Part shown: one piece after another, positions 15,695-24,374 of the stretch
Position numbering within the stretch: position 1 is the first letter of the stretch
Layout of the letters: each line of letters begins with the position of its first letter
Assembly (NCBI GenBank): GCA_964604825.1
Contig: CAZSAL010000006.1
Coordinates: forward strand, 16,413-80,412
From: CAZSAL01 sp964604825
GTDB lineage: Bacteria; Elusimicrobiota; Elusimicrobia; 2-01-FULL-59-12
Direction of reading: 5' to 3'
DNA length: 64,000 bases
Notes under the pieces: generated by a model
The model's database searches: none
Told to the model about the DNA's origin: nothing
The model's input: only the letters and a program-made list of their open reading frames with translations
Position numbers and translations under genes: made by a program

Positions 15695-16737
15695 ATTGGT
15701 AACTGCCTTTGCCGCTGCCGGGAAAGCTCAAGCAGCATGTGATCCAGAACAAGCCTGGGGGAAACGTTGGCGCGCAGTTGCCTGAGCGCGCGCTGCAGGA
15801 CGTTGATCGCCGCCGGGCCCTGCGCAGCGCCGGCGCGTAACTCGCGCAGCGCCGGTATCAGAAGATGCTGGATTTTTTCCTCAGCTTCTGTGCGCGACGG
15901 GCGGGCGCGCGTTTCCAGCCGCGTGATTTCCGATGGACGCATCCGGCCCAGCTGCTCCCAGGCGCGCTCAGCCTCGCTGACGGACTCAATCTGTTCCTCG
16001 CGGTTCAAATGAAGCGCCCGCCCGGGAGATCCCAGCGCCAGCTCTATCAGACGCGCGCGCGTCTCGGAGGGAACATCGCAACCCGTCAGGCAGCGGTCCA
16101 TTTCCGCATGCGTCAGGGGACGGAAGCGCAGCGGCTGGCAGCGCGAGACAATCGTAGGGAAAAGCCGGTCACGGCTGGGCGTAATCAGGAAAATGGCGGT
16201 CCGTTCGGGGGGCTCTTCCAGTATCTTTAACAGCACATTGGCCGCGTCCGCGGTCATCCGGTGCGCGTCATCAAGGATCCAGACCTTCCAGCGACCTTCG
16301 ACGGAACTCTGCAGCAGCCGCCGGCGCTGGCTCATGACCGTTTCGATGCGGATATTCTGCTGTTTCTCAACAGGTTCTCCCCGTTCCACCGCCTGCATGG
16401 AGAGATTCGTTATCTGAACATCCGCATGCTGCCCGGATGCGATCTTGCGGCAACTCGCACAAACATCACAGGAATCGATTAATTTCCCCTCCCCCCCGGC
16501 GGGGGAGGATTTAGGTGGGGGGGATTTTTTAGTTGACCCCCCATCCCCACCTTCCCCCTCAAGGGGGGAAGGTTTTCTGTGAGCGCAGTTAAGAGCCTTG
16601 GCCAGTTCTATCGCCGTAGTCTTTTTGCCTATCCCTTCCGGTCCGATGAAGAGAAGCGGCTGCGTAGTGTCCTGCTCCAGCCAGCGCTGGCAGAGCTTCA
16701 CAGCCAAAGGCTGTCCGATGATGGATTTGAAACTCAC
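15691..16737 (-). CDS. holB: DNA polymerase III delta' subunit with in-frame palindromic insert
   Basis: 348 residues, GTG start overlapping the tmk stop. AAA+ clamp-loader features: Walker A GPEGIGKKT at 32-40, zinc-module cysteines at 51, 90, 93 and 96 (CDVCASC), KVWILDDAHRMT (Walker B) and LLKILEEPPERTAIFL, SRCQPLRF. Delta' is part of the clamp loader that places the DnaN ring on DNA. Between Cys51 and Cys90, where relatives have about 10 residues, lies a Pro/Gly/Ser/Lys-rich stretch of about 30 residues coded by a palindromic element. The clamp-loader core is intact, so the protein is probably functional. Confidence 0.93.
   Translation of the reverse strand: MSFKSIIGQPLAVKLCQRWLEQDTTQPLLFIGPEGIGKKTTAIELAKALNCAHRKPSPLEGEGGDGGSTKKSPPPKSSPAGGEGKLIDSCDVCASCRKIASGQHADVQITNLSMQAVERGEPVEKQQNIRIETVMSQRRRLLQSSVEGRWKVWILDDAHRMTADAANVLLKILEEPPERTAIFLITPSRDRLFPTIVSRCQPLRFRPLTHAEMDRCLTGCDVPSETRARLIELALGSPGRALHLNREEQIESVSEAERAWEQLGRMRPSEITRLETRARPSRTEAEEKIQHLLIPALRELRAGAAQGPAAINVLQRALRQLRANVSPRLVLDHMLLELSRQRQRQLPI
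16486..16572. repeat. GC-rich palindromic element inserted in holB
   Basis: 87 bases, a multiple of three, made of hairpins CCCCTCCCCC/GGGGGAGG and CCTTCCCCCT/GGGGGGAAGG around GGTGGGGGGG/CCCCCCATCCCCACC-type arms. It falls between the first and second cysteine of the zinc module. It belongs to the same general family as the elements at 13253, 47823 and 63741. Confidence 0.8.
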
Positions 16738-17366
16738 GCCTTAGCCCCGTTCAAAAAAGCATCCACTGTTTCCTGGATCAATTTTTGAGTGTGATTGATA
16801 TCCTTCTGCTGCCGGATCAGGCGGAACCGCCCCGGGTTTTGCCGGGCGAGTTTCAAAAAACCATTCCGCACGCGGTTATGAAAGGCAATTCCCGCCTTTT
16901 CCAGCCGGTCATGGCCCAGCTTCGAATGACCGGCCTGACGCAACCCCTGCGCCGCAGATATGTCCAATAAGATAGTGAGATCTGGCGCCAGCCCGGCAGA
17001 GGCGATTTTGTTCAGCGTCTCGATCATTGGCATAGGCAATTTCCGCCCATAGCCCTGATAGGCGACCGTTGAATCGACATAACGATCGCAAAGAACAATC
17101 TCCCCGCGGATGAGCGCGGGCTGCACGGTTTCAGTCACATGCTGGGCACGGTCTGATTCATAAAGGAAAAGCTCTGCCAGGGGTGAAATCGCTTCCCTGG
17201 TATGCAGCAGTATTTCCCTAATATTTTCCGAGAGCTGAGTGCCGCCGGGCTCGCGGGTAATCAGCGCCGTTCGTCCGCAGCTGCGTAAATGGGCGGCAAG
17301 AAGTTCTATGTGGGTCGTTTTCCCGCTGCCCTCCGGCCCTTCGAAAGTAATAAATAGTCCTTTCAT
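16734..17366 (-). CDS. tmk: Thymidylate kinase
   Basis: 210 residues. P-loop GPEGSGKTT at about 10-18, the DR(Y/H) motif in VLCDRYVDSTVAYQGYGR, and the TREPGGT motif match bacterial dTMP kinase, which phosphorylates dTMP to dTDP for DNA synthesis. It is the first gene of an overlapping series with holB, metG, tatD and the 3D gene; tmk-holB pairing is common in bacteria. Length is normal. Confidence 0.96.
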   Translation of the reverse strand: MKGLFITFEGPEGSGKTTHIELLAAHLRSCGRTALITREPGGTQLSENIREILLHTREAISPLAELFLYESDRAQHVTETVQPALIRGEIVLCDRYVDSTVAYQGYGRKLPMPMIETLNKIASAGLAPDLTILLDISAAQGLRQAGHSKLGHDRLEKAGIAFHNRVRNGFLKLARQNPGRFRLIRQQKDINHTQKLIQETVDAFLNGAKA

Positions 17367-17543
17367 TATCAGTAATTATAGCCGATGACGAGAGTACGCA
17401 TGAAAGGTAATATGGACGCGGGTTATTATTCTTTGGAAATTTGTTTTCAAAACGATAAAATGAGACCGTCGAAAACTCTCATGAGGAAACGGTTTCATCC
17501 GCCGGATTTGTGGCGGATCCATCAAATAAATGACGATCAAAAA

Positions 17544-19352
17544 ATGAAATTCCGCTTATTATTGAGCGCCTTTTCCATTCCCTGTCTTCTCAGCGGTTTC
17601 CTTTACTCCGATGCTGCGGAGAAACCCCAGCAGATGTATGTTTTTGTTCCGCGAACAGACGATCAGGCCGCCAGATGGCTGGCAATTCTGAATGACAACC
17701 CCGGTCTTAAGCTGGTCCTGGGCATATCGCCCGCTTTCAATAAACTGAATGCCGATCCCGCCCTGCGTCAGGGACTTCTCAACCTCCAGAAAGCCGGCCG
17801 CATCCAGATCGCGCTCCAGATTCCCAACGCTCCGGTTCTTCCTCTTATTATCAATTCGGACGAGGCACGGTATTCTCTTCCGCCCGGTTCACCGCTTCCC
17901 AACCCTCCTTTTCAATATCCCGCCGATGCGGTACAGATTATCGGACGGACAAAAGCGGACTTTTATAAATCCTGGCAGTTCGATCCAGCCGGACTGATTC
18001 TACCGTTCGGAGCGGCCAGTACGGAATCGATAAACATTTTGCCGCGGTTGCATATTGACTGGGCGATCGGAGCGCTGGGCGCGTCTCCTGAAAATAATCC
18101 ATACCGTATTGCCGGCGTGCGCTTATGGGACGCCTCCCCTTCTTCGGCTGTCGCAAATCCCAGCATGGAAGTCTGGGATGAACGGCTGTCCGGCCCGGGC
18201 AAAACCATCAGCGTTCTGCAACGCTGGGCCGCGGAAACAAAAGATGTAAAATCAGCCGTTCTTCCTTTTGAAATCACGGTTGCAACGGATTGGCCGGCGA
18301 ATACCAGATGGGCCTACCGCAGCTGGACATCGCCCGATTGGTCCAGTTGGATCGGCTCTCTGGCCAAAAACCAGGCCTGGTCTGCGCTGCGCAGAACCCG
18401 CGAGGCCGTGGAAAAGTTCAAGGATTCCGGGGCTTCCGAAGCCAAGGTTGATATCGTGTTCACTGAAATGTATGCGGCGGAAAGCGCCGGGTATTTGTCG
18501 GAGACTGGAGAACCTTCGCCGTCCGCCGGAAGCGACGAACGCGCGCACGAATTTGAGGCGGCTTTAAACGGCATTTTTCGTCTGATCGGGCAGGAACCTC
18601 CGGATTTGTATTCGCAAACCGCAAGCTCAAGCGCGATACAAACATCAACCATGAGCGCTGTCTGGCAAAAATTGCCGAACGGCAATGAGCAGGGCATCCT
18701 TCCCGACACCTCCGGTGACGACATCGGCGACGGTTCGTTCGTTTATCCCCAGACACTGAGTTCCATGCCTGGCGTGCTGGACCTCAAAAGCCTTGAAATT
18801 GACGTATCCACAACCAGTCTTGAATTTGTCGTAACCCTGGGATCAAATACGCTTACTGCTCTGGGAAATTCCCGCCATCCCGGGCCGCTGGTGGACATAT
18901 ACATGGACCTCAACCACCAGCCTCAGGCCGGCACCATCTCCTTTCTTGAAGGCCGGGGCGCAGGAACATCCTCCGAAGATGCGTGGGAGTACGCCCTGGC
19001 GCTGGCAGGATCAACTGCGATTCTTTACCGGACGCATGACGCGGCCAGTTACGAACAGGCGCAGACTTTCCCTCTGCAGTTTGAGAACAATCGCGTCCAT
19101 GTGCTTATTCCAAGGGACATCATCCGCGGCAATCCGCAGCGCTGGGGATACCAGGTCCTGGTAATGGTTGAAGATCCGGACTCGCCGGACACAGCGCCGC
19201 GTCCTGCGCCTGCGATATCGGCCAAAACCCGGAACCCCTCGCATATTTACGATCTGCTCGATCCATCAGGCATTACGCAGGCGAGGCTTTTGACGGATCT
19301 GGAAGATAACAGGCGCAACGATATCCCCTTTGTGCGCTTTCCTAATAATTAA
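17544..19352 (+). CDS. Secreted protein with glucodextranase-C-like binding domain
   Basis: 602 residues from the ATG at 17544, chosen because it directly precedes a signal peptide (MKFRLLLSAFSIPCLLSGF); upstream in-frame ATGs give non-signal N-termini. The N-terminal two thirds (GLKLVLGISPAFNKL, DPAGLILPFGAAS) have the flavour of a GH57-like or deacetylase-like barrel, but I cannot identify catalytic residues. Residues about 420-600 (SLEIDVSTTSLEFVVTLGS, DIYMDLNHQPQAGT, GYQVLVMVEDPDSP) resemble the C-terminal domain of glucodextranase, a beta-sandwich carbohydrate- or surface-binding module. Probably periplasmic or exported and glycan-related. Divergent from tmk. Confidence 0.6.
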   Translation: MKFRLLLSAFSIPCLLSGFLYSDAAEKPQQMYVFVPRTDDQAARWLAILNDNPGLKLVLGISPAFNKLNADPALRQGLLNLQKAGRIQIALQIPNAPVLPLIINSDEARYSLPPGSPLPNPPFQYPADAVQIIGRTKADFYKSWQFDPAGLILPFGAASTESINILPRLHIDWAIGALGASPENNPYRIAGVRLWDASPSSAVANPSMEVWDERLSGPGKTISVLQRWAAETKDVKSAVLPFEITVATDWPANTRWAYRSWTSPDWSSWIGSLAKNQAWSALRRTREAVEKFKDSGASEAKVDIVFTEMYAAESAGYLSETGEPSPSAGSDERAHEFEAALNGIFRLIGQEPPDLYSQTASSSAIQTSTMSAVWQKLPNGNEQGILPDTSGDDIGDGSFVYPQTLSSMPGVLDLKSLEIDVSTTSLEFVVTLGSNTLTALGNSRHPGPLVDIYMDLNHQPQAGTISFLEGRGAGTSSEDAWEYALALAGSTAILYRTHDAASYEQAQTFPLQFENNRVHVLIPRDIIRGNPQRWGYQVLVMVEDPDSPDTAPRPAPAISAKTRNPSHIYDLLDPSGITQARLLTDLEDNRRNDIPFVRFPNN

Positions 19353-19379
19353 ACCCGCCATTTAGACGTTGGCGGGTTT
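19351..19379. terminator. Hairpin after the secreted protein gene
   Basis: Perfect 10-bp stem AAACCCGCCA/TGGCGGGTTT with a 9-nt loop, beginning at the stop codon. The following T-run is short (TTTATCC), so termination may be partial and htrA may be co-transcribed. Confidence 0.55.
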
Positions 19380-19419
19380 ATCCGCCGACGGTTTAGTAGC
19401 GGATAAAGGAGTCAGTAGG

Positions 19420-20961
19420 ATGAAAACCTTAAAAAGAACTTTCCGCTGGACCTGTTTTATGACGGCAGTCACTTTGGCGTTTCCCTTTCCTCAACTGTGC
19501 GCCGATATCCCTGCCAACGGTCCGACTGTTGAACCGCATCCGGAAGTGCTGAAACTGCAAACTTCCTTCGAAAATATTGCGGACATGGTTAAACCTGCCG
19601 TGGTCAGCATTTCAACTACGCATGTGGAAAAAGTGCCGGAGATGCCCCAGTTTTTTTTCGGCGATCCCTTTGAACAGTTCTTTCAACAATTTTTCGGCAA
19701 CCCGGAAGAAGGGGCTCCCATGCCCCGCCGCCAGCGCCCGCAAACACACGAGTTCAAGCTGGAAGGGATGGGGTCGGGCGTAATCATCGATCCTTCCGGC
19801 CTGGTCCTGACCAATGAGCACGTTGTCCGGGACGCAGATCAGATCAAAGTCACAGTCTATGATTCCGATGGGAACAAAAAGAATTACACCGGCACTGTGG
19901 TGGGGAAAGACGCACGCACCGACGTCGCCGTAGTGCGCATCCATGCCGGCCACAAACTTCCCTATGCCGCTTTGGGCGATTCTTCCAGCGTGCGCGTGGG
20001 ACAATGGGCAATAGCCATAGGTTCTCCATTCGGCCTGGCCCAGACCATGACGGTGGGAGTGATTTCGGCCGCGCGCCAGTCGCTCCCAATCGAAGGACGC
20101 GAGTACCGTAACCTCATTCAGACCGATGCCGCCATTAACCGCGGGAATTCGGGTGGGCCGCTGTTGAATATCCGCGGCGAAGTTATCGGCATCAATACCG
20201 CCATTTACGCTCCCACCGGCGTATTCGCCGGAATCGGCTTTGCCATACCGATAAATCAGGCCAAAGATATCATGCAGGAACTGCTCAAAAAAGGCCATGT
20301 GACGCGGGGATGGCTGGGGATCGAACTGGCGCGCGAAATCACTCCGGCCATGGTCAAAAACTTCGGCCTCCCGGATAACAAGGGAGCGCTGGTGAACGAG
20401 GTGATGAAAAATTCCCCGGCGGAAAAATCCGGGCTGAAGCGCGGGGATGTAATCCGCTCCTTTGACGGCAAGCCTGTGGCAACATCCGATGTCCTGCAAA
20501 ACGCCGTCACTCAGACCGCGCCGAGCAAAACTATTCCAGTGGAAATTTTCCGGGATAAACATCCCATGAAGCTGAATATTGTGCTGGGAGAGCGGCCGGA
20601 ATCTGCGGATACCGGCGAAGCGCAGGAAGCGCAGCCCCAGGGCAAACCCTCTCAGCAGGAATCCTGGCAGGGAGCCAAAATACAGGCATTTACGCCGGAC
20701 ATGGCGGAGCACTTCGAACAGCCCGCGGAACTAAAAGGCGTTATCGTTGTTGACGTGGATGCTGGTAGCGTAGCAGAGGACATGGGCATAGCGCCCGGAG
20801 ACGTGATCCGGTCCATAAATCAGGTTCCTACGCCGACGCCCGAGGCGTTCAAGGATGCGGCAGAGAAGGCTAATGCAAAGGAAGGCGTTGTATTGGATAT
20901 CGTGCGCCAGGGTCATCCAATATACTTAAGCTACACGCAGGGAGAGGAACCAAATAAATAA
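19420..20961 (+). CDS. degP: Periplasmic serine protease of the HtrA/DegP family
   Basis: 513 residues from the ATG at 19420, which has AAGGAG 8 bases upstream and begins a signal peptide. Trypsin-like catalytic triad: His134 (TNEHVV), Asp168 (RTDVAVV) and Ser244 (NRGNSGGPL). Two PDZ domains follow, about 290-385 (RGWLGIELAREIT) and 430-510. A Phe-rich stretch near 75-90 (FFFGDPFEQFFQQFFG) matches the LA loop of Do-family proteases. It degrades or refolds misfolded envelope proteins. It could be degP or degQ; the symbol denotes the family. The SOD gene follows after 44 bases with no terminator between. Confidence 0.94.
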   Translation: MKTLKRTFRWTCFMTAVTLAFPFPQLCADIPANGPTVEPHPEVLKLQTSFENIADMVKPAVVSISTTHVEKVPEMPQFFFGDPFEQFFQQFFGNPEEGAPMPRRQRPQTHEFKLEGMGSGVIIDPSGLVLTNEHVVRDADQIKVTVYDSDGNKKNYTGTVVGKDARTDVAVVRIHAGHKLPYAALGDSSSVRVGQWAIAIGSPFGLAQTMTVGVISAARQSLPIEGREYRNLIQTDAAINRGNSGGPLLNIRGEVIGINTAIYAPTGVFAGIGFAIPINQAKDIMQELLKKGHVTRGWLGIELAREITPAMVKNFGLPDNKGALVNEVMKNSPAEKSGLKRGDVIRSFDGKPVATSDVLQNAVTQTAPSKTIPVEIFRDKHPMKLNIVLGERPESADTGEAQEAQPQGKPSQQESWQGAKIQAFTPDMAEHFEQPAELKGVIVVDVDAGSVAEDMGIAPGDVIRSINQVPTPTPEAFKDAAEKANAKEGVVLDIVRQGHPIYLSYTQGEEPNK

Positions 20962-21005
20962 CCCTGGCGTTCTATTGAGAGTCTTAATTTTATAAGGGAG
21001 GAAAT

Positions 21006-21653
21006 ATGCCAATAACAGCAGAAGCGCAGGCGGTGCAGTATAAGGCTAATCAAAGCGTAAAACCCTCAGCCCTGGATGGGCTCTCGGAAAAGCTCCTTGA
21101 GCAGCACTGGAAGCTTTATGAAGGATATGTGACCAACTCCAACCTTCTGAATAATGCCATCCACGATGCGCTGAAGTCAGGCGCGGAAATCAACAAGCCT
21201 AATTTAGCCGAGATGCAGCGGCGTTTTGGCTTTGAATACAACGGCATGGTCCTGCACGAATATTACTTCGGCGGGATGAAGAAGGGAGTGACGGAACCAT
21301 CGCGCAACTCGCCTTTCGTAAACGCTCTCACCCCGAATTTCGGGAGCTTTGAGAACTGGAAAAAACAGTTCATGGAAATCGGCAAGATGCGCGGCGTGGG
21401 CTGGACTTTGACCTACTTTGATCCCCTGGTTCAGCGTCTGGTCAATGTATGGATCAGCGACCACGAGACCGGCCATATCGCGGGCTTTGTTCCGATCATC
21501 ATCATGGACTGTTGGGAACATGCCTACATTCTGGATTACGGCGCCGCCGGCCGGGGCCAGTATGTTGACACTTATTTCCGCAACATCAACTGGGATGTTG
21601 TTACGGAACGCATGGAAGCGGCCCTTCAGGGGAAAATCGTCAACCGCGCCTAG
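21006..21653 (+). CDS. Fe/Mn superoxide dismutase family protein, atypical
   Basis: 215 residues with GGGAGGAA before the ATG. Metal ligands of the Fe/Mn-SOD fold can be placed: His34 (LEQHWKLY), His84 (MVLHEYYF), Asp168 and His172 (MDCWEHAY). The active-site gateway is unusual. Where most SODs have an HH pair four residues after the first ligand, this protein has Leu-Tyr-Glu and appears one residue shorter, and the second ligand sits in LHEYYF rather than the usual NHSFFW. The C-terminal DxWEHAYxLDYG core is well conserved. It may be a divergent SOD or a relative with altered activity. Followed by a good terminator. Confidence 0.82.
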   Translation: MPITAEAQAVQYKANQSVKPSALDGLSEKLLEQHWKLYEGYVTNSNLLNNAIHDALKSGAEINKPNLAEMQRRFGFEYNGMVLHEYYFGGMKKGVTEPSRNSPFVNALTPNFGSFENWKKQFMEIGKMRGVGWTLTYFDPLVQRLVNVWISDHETGHIAGFVPIIIMDCWEHAYILDYGAAGRGQYVDTYFRNINWDVVTERMEAALQGKIVNRA

Positions 21654-21746
21654 CGACCTATTTTCTGTGGATGCTAGGCCATCGTCCACTGACTCATTGG
21701 AACGATGGTAAAAACCCTGACCTGATCAAACCGTCTGTCTGCCAAC

Positions 21747-21783
21747 AAAAACCCAATCCGTACAAAGCGGGTTGGGTTTTTTT
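21747..21783 (+). terminator. Intrinsic terminator after the SOD gene
   Basis: Stem AAAACCCAATCCG/CGGGTTGGGTTTT (one mismatch) with a small loop TACAAAG, running into a T-run of seven. It ends the htrA-SOD unit directly before the nikR promoter. Confidence 0.85.
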
Positions 21784-21810
21784 GACACCATCAGGCTGTA
21801 ATTCGATAAT
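21782..21810 (+). promoter_or_regulatory. Sigma-70-type promoter of nikR
   Basis: TTGACA at 21782-21787 and GATAAT at 21805-21810 with a 17-base spacer, only 8 bases before the ATG of nikR, implying a very short leader. The segment GTAATTCGATAATAC overlaps the -10 box and is imperfectly palindromic. Confidence 0.7.
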
Positions 21811-21817
21811 ACATTTT

Positions 21818-22231
21818 ATGGCGCTTAAACGATTCAGCGTTTCCATTGAAGAAGAGATCCTTGGTCTTCTCGACAGCTATATCCACGAAGGCCGCTTCCC
21901 CAACCGGTCGGATGCTCTGCGTTCATTGATCCGCGCACAGCATGTCCGGCAGAAGTTCGCCTCCCGGGAAGAGGTGATTGGAACCCTTGGGGTGATTTAC
22001 GATCATCACAGGCGCAATCTGGTCAACAAGCTTCTGGATATTCAGCATGATGCGCCGGGAAAAGTTCTCGGCGCCCAGCATTTCCATCTGGATCACCATC
22101 ACTGCCTGGAATCCATTATCATTCAGGGAAAAGCCTGTGATCTGGAAGATTTCTGCAATAAAATCCAATCCGTCCGCGGCATCAAACATACCTCATTCGC
22201 CGCCCTTTCTCCCGCAAAACGGTTGACCTGA
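21818..22231 (+). CDS. nikR: Nickel-responsive regulator NikR
   Basis: 137 residues from the ATG at 21818. Ribbon-helix-helix DNA-binding N-terminus (MALKRFSVSIEEEILGLLD ... NRSDALRSLIR) and ACT-like metal-binding C-terminus with IYDHHRRN, QHFHLDHHHCLE, containing the His and Cys ligands of the square-planar Ni site. In other bacteria NikR represses nickel transport genes when Ni is bound. Just downstream lie a NikR-type operator, a TonB-dependent receptor and a DUF4198 gene, the expected targets. Confidence 0.95.
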   Translation: MALKRFSVSIEEEILGLLDSYIHEGRFPNRSDALRSLIRAQHVRQKFASREEVIGTLGVIYDHHRRNLVNKLLDIQHDAPGKVLGAQHFHLDHHHCLESIIIQGKACDLEDFCNKIQSVRGIKHTSFAALSPAKRLT

Positions 22232-22241
22232 CGTCCCTTTA

Positions 22242-22268
22242 GTATTACGATTATTAAATTCGTAACAC
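22242..22268 (+). promoter_or_regulatory. Predicted NikR operator
   Basis: GTATTAC at 22242-22248 and GTAACAC at 22262-22268, separated by 13 bases; extended, the half-sites are GTATTACGA and TCGTAACAC. This agrees with the GTGTTAC-N13/14-GTAACAC operator known for Geobacter-type NikR, one mismatch. It sits between nikR and the receptor gene, 23 bases before the receptor start. Confidence 0.8.
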
Positions 22269-22290
22269 TAATTCCGCTGGAGGGTCTCGC

Positions 22291-24363
22291 ATGCCCGGTC
22301 TTCTCATATTCGCGCTTCTTATTCTTCCGTCGCTTGTTTTTTCCGATACATCGTCCGATTCCGGGAAAGTCATGGATGTCTATATATCGGCTGAGCGTTA
22401 TTCCACGCAGGAACCTTCCGTGGACAAAAGCGAAATTTCCCTGAGGCCTGAAGCGCTGCCGGCGAATGTCAACGTAGTGACCAGCGAAGAGGTAAAAACG
22501 CAGCAGGTTAACCACTATCTGGACATGCTGCGCGAAGTACCGGGAATTTCCCTGGAAACGTACGGTCAGGGCGCGATCGGGGATGCGATCGGCATGCGCG
22601 GATTCTTCAGTGATCACGGCAGCCAGACGGCCATTTATGTGGACGGGGTGCCGCTGAATTGGGCTAACTCGAGCCATGCCAACGGTCTCATCGACATTTC
22701 CTGGATCACCCCAGAGATGATTGACCGCATCGAGGTCATTAAGGGTCCCTTCTCGGCCCTCTATGGGAGCTTCAATCTGGGCGGAGTGGTCAATATCGTC
22801 ACGAAAAAAACCGATGACAGCTCTCAAATAAACGGTTATGGCGGAAGCTACGGGACTTACCGTGGCGCAACCGAATTGACAAAAACGTTCTCTAACGGTG
22901 TCACGCCCTTTTTCGTGGAAGAAGGCTTTCATCAGGATGGATACCGGGAGAATGACGACTGGACGCGGGTCAATTCCTTTAATAAGGTGACCCTTCCGGT
23001 AAGCGATGGCCTGCTATCGCTGCGCGGCGGTTATGTAAAGCAGGATTGGGGCGCTCCGGGATACATCTCCCTTCAGTCGGTGGAACAGGGGCTGATTCCG
23101 CGCAACGCGGACGTCAATCCCACAGACGGCGGCGACACCCGCGATTACAACTTCGTCGTGAACTACGATCCGGTGAAAGGCGATGCGGGCATGCACGGAA
23201 CGCTGTACGTATCGCGCGAAAATCAGGACCGGTTCTCTACTATGGGCTCTGGCCCGCAGAAATGGGGGCTCAACGACCACATCAACAGCGGCTGGCGGGG
23301 CCTGTATAACTATGAACCTCTTTCCTCGGTGGCGCTGGCGGTGGGCACGGATGGACAATATTCGGATGGCCGGGCGGCGACCTTCCAGACCGATGATCGT
23401 CAGATTGTATCGACCACTGGAGACTGGGACTTTCATCAATGGTCAGGTGGGGTTTTCAGCCAGCTGCAGATGAAGCCCCTGGCGTGGAGTGGCGCGACTC
23501 ATGCTTACAGCGACTGGGTCAAACTTGTTGGAGGAGCGCGCTATGACATGTTTGATATTACGCTCAATAATGCGCTGGTGCCCAATCCGAATTACTCGGG
23601 CACCGATCATACCTCGGTCGTTAGCCCGAAAGGAGGGATCGTCATCAGCCCTCTCGCGAGCCTGGACATTTTCGCCAACAAAGGGATCGGATTCCGCCAG
23701 CCGTCCGTGGAGGAGATTTCACCCAACGATCCCACGCAGACGGGGCAGCCGAATTTTAATTTATCTCCGTCAAAAATTTGCAGCTGGGATGTGGGCTTTA
23801 ATGAGCGCCTGGCGGATAACCGTGTTCGCTTGAACTTTGACTACTATGAAAGCCGCCTCGACCGTGAAATCATCGAGATTAATGATCAGCCGGTGAATTT
23901 CGACAACACCCGGCGCAACGGATTCGAAGTCTCCGGCCAGGTGAATATCACCCGGCAAGTCCGGTGGATGACGGCCTACGCCTGGGTCAAGGCGCGCGAT
24001 CTGGATATCGCGGAAAACGGCGGCGACCAGATTACCAGCGTCCCCAAGAGCGTGCTGACGAATGCGGTACGCTATTTGCTGCCCATGTCGGAAAAGCGGT
24101 ACTGGGTTCTCGATGTGGGGAATGAAATTTACGGCCGCGCCCCGCTGAACCCAACCGGGAGCCTGGTCCAGCCCCCCATTACGCGCTGGCAGGGCCGGGT
24201 CACCTACGGTCAGCGTCCCTGGGAAGTGTTTGCCGGGGCGTCTTTTATCCCTCAGCGGTTTGCCTCGGATATTGAAATAGACGGCGGCAGTGGATACCCT
24301 TACTACTATTCATGGCCCGTCTGGCAGATTACAGCAGGGGCGAAGTATTTCTTTAAAATCTAA
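22291..24363 (+). CDS. TonB-dependent outer-membrane receptor, probably for nickel
   Basis: 690 residues with a signal peptide (LLIFALLILPSLVFS) and GGAGG upstream of the ATG. Plug domain: NVNVVTSEEVKTQQVN, GMRGFF, YVDGVPLN, IDRIEVIKGPFSALYG, GGVVNIVTK. The remainder is a 22-strand-type barrel ending in an aromatic residue near the C-terminus (KYFFKI). Substrate is inferred from context: it follows nikR and a NikR-type operator and precedes a DUF4198 protein. It would need the TonB-ExbB-ExbD complex encoded on the other strand at 25.6-27.3 kb. Confidence 0.92.
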   Translation: MPGLLIFALLILPSLVFSDTSSDSGKVMDVYISAERYSTQEPSVDKSEISLRPEALPANVNVVTSEEVKTQQVNHYLDMLREVPGISLETYGQGAIGDAIGMRGFFSDHGSQTAIYVDGVPLNWANSSHANGLIDISWITPEMIDRIEVIKGPFSALYGSFNLGGVVNIVTKKTDDSSQINGYGGSYGTYRGATELTKTFSNGVTPFFVEEGFHQDGYRENDDWTRVNSFNKVTLPVSDGLLSLRGGYVKQDWGAPGYISLQSVEQGLIPRNADVNPTDGGDTRDYNFVVNYDPVKGDAGMHGTLYVSRENQDRFSTMGSGPQKWGLNDHINSGWRGLYNYEPLSSVALAVGTDGQYSDGRAATFQTDDRQIVSTTGDWDFHQWSGGVFSQLQMKPLAWSGATHAYSDWVKLVGGARYDMFDITLNNALVPNPNYSGTDHTSVVSPKGGIVISPLASLDIFANKGIGFRQPSVEEISPNDPTQTGQPNFNLSPSKICSWDVGFNERLADNRVRLNFDYYESRLDREIIEINDQPVNFDNTRRNGFEVSGQVNITRQVRWMTAYAWVKARDLDIAENGGDQITSVPKSVLTNAVRYLLPMSEKRYWVLDVGNEIYGRAPLNPTGSLVQPPITRWQGRVTYGQRPWEVFAGASFIPQRFASDIEIDGGSGYPYYYSWPVWQITAGAKYFFKI

Positions 24364-24374
24364 GGGGAACTATC

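Noticed and set aside
19612..20712. Long minus-strand reading frame (366 codons) opposite htrA
   Set aside because: It lies entirely within the htrA coding region, which has a catalytic triad and PDZ domains; the opposite frame has no recognisable domain.
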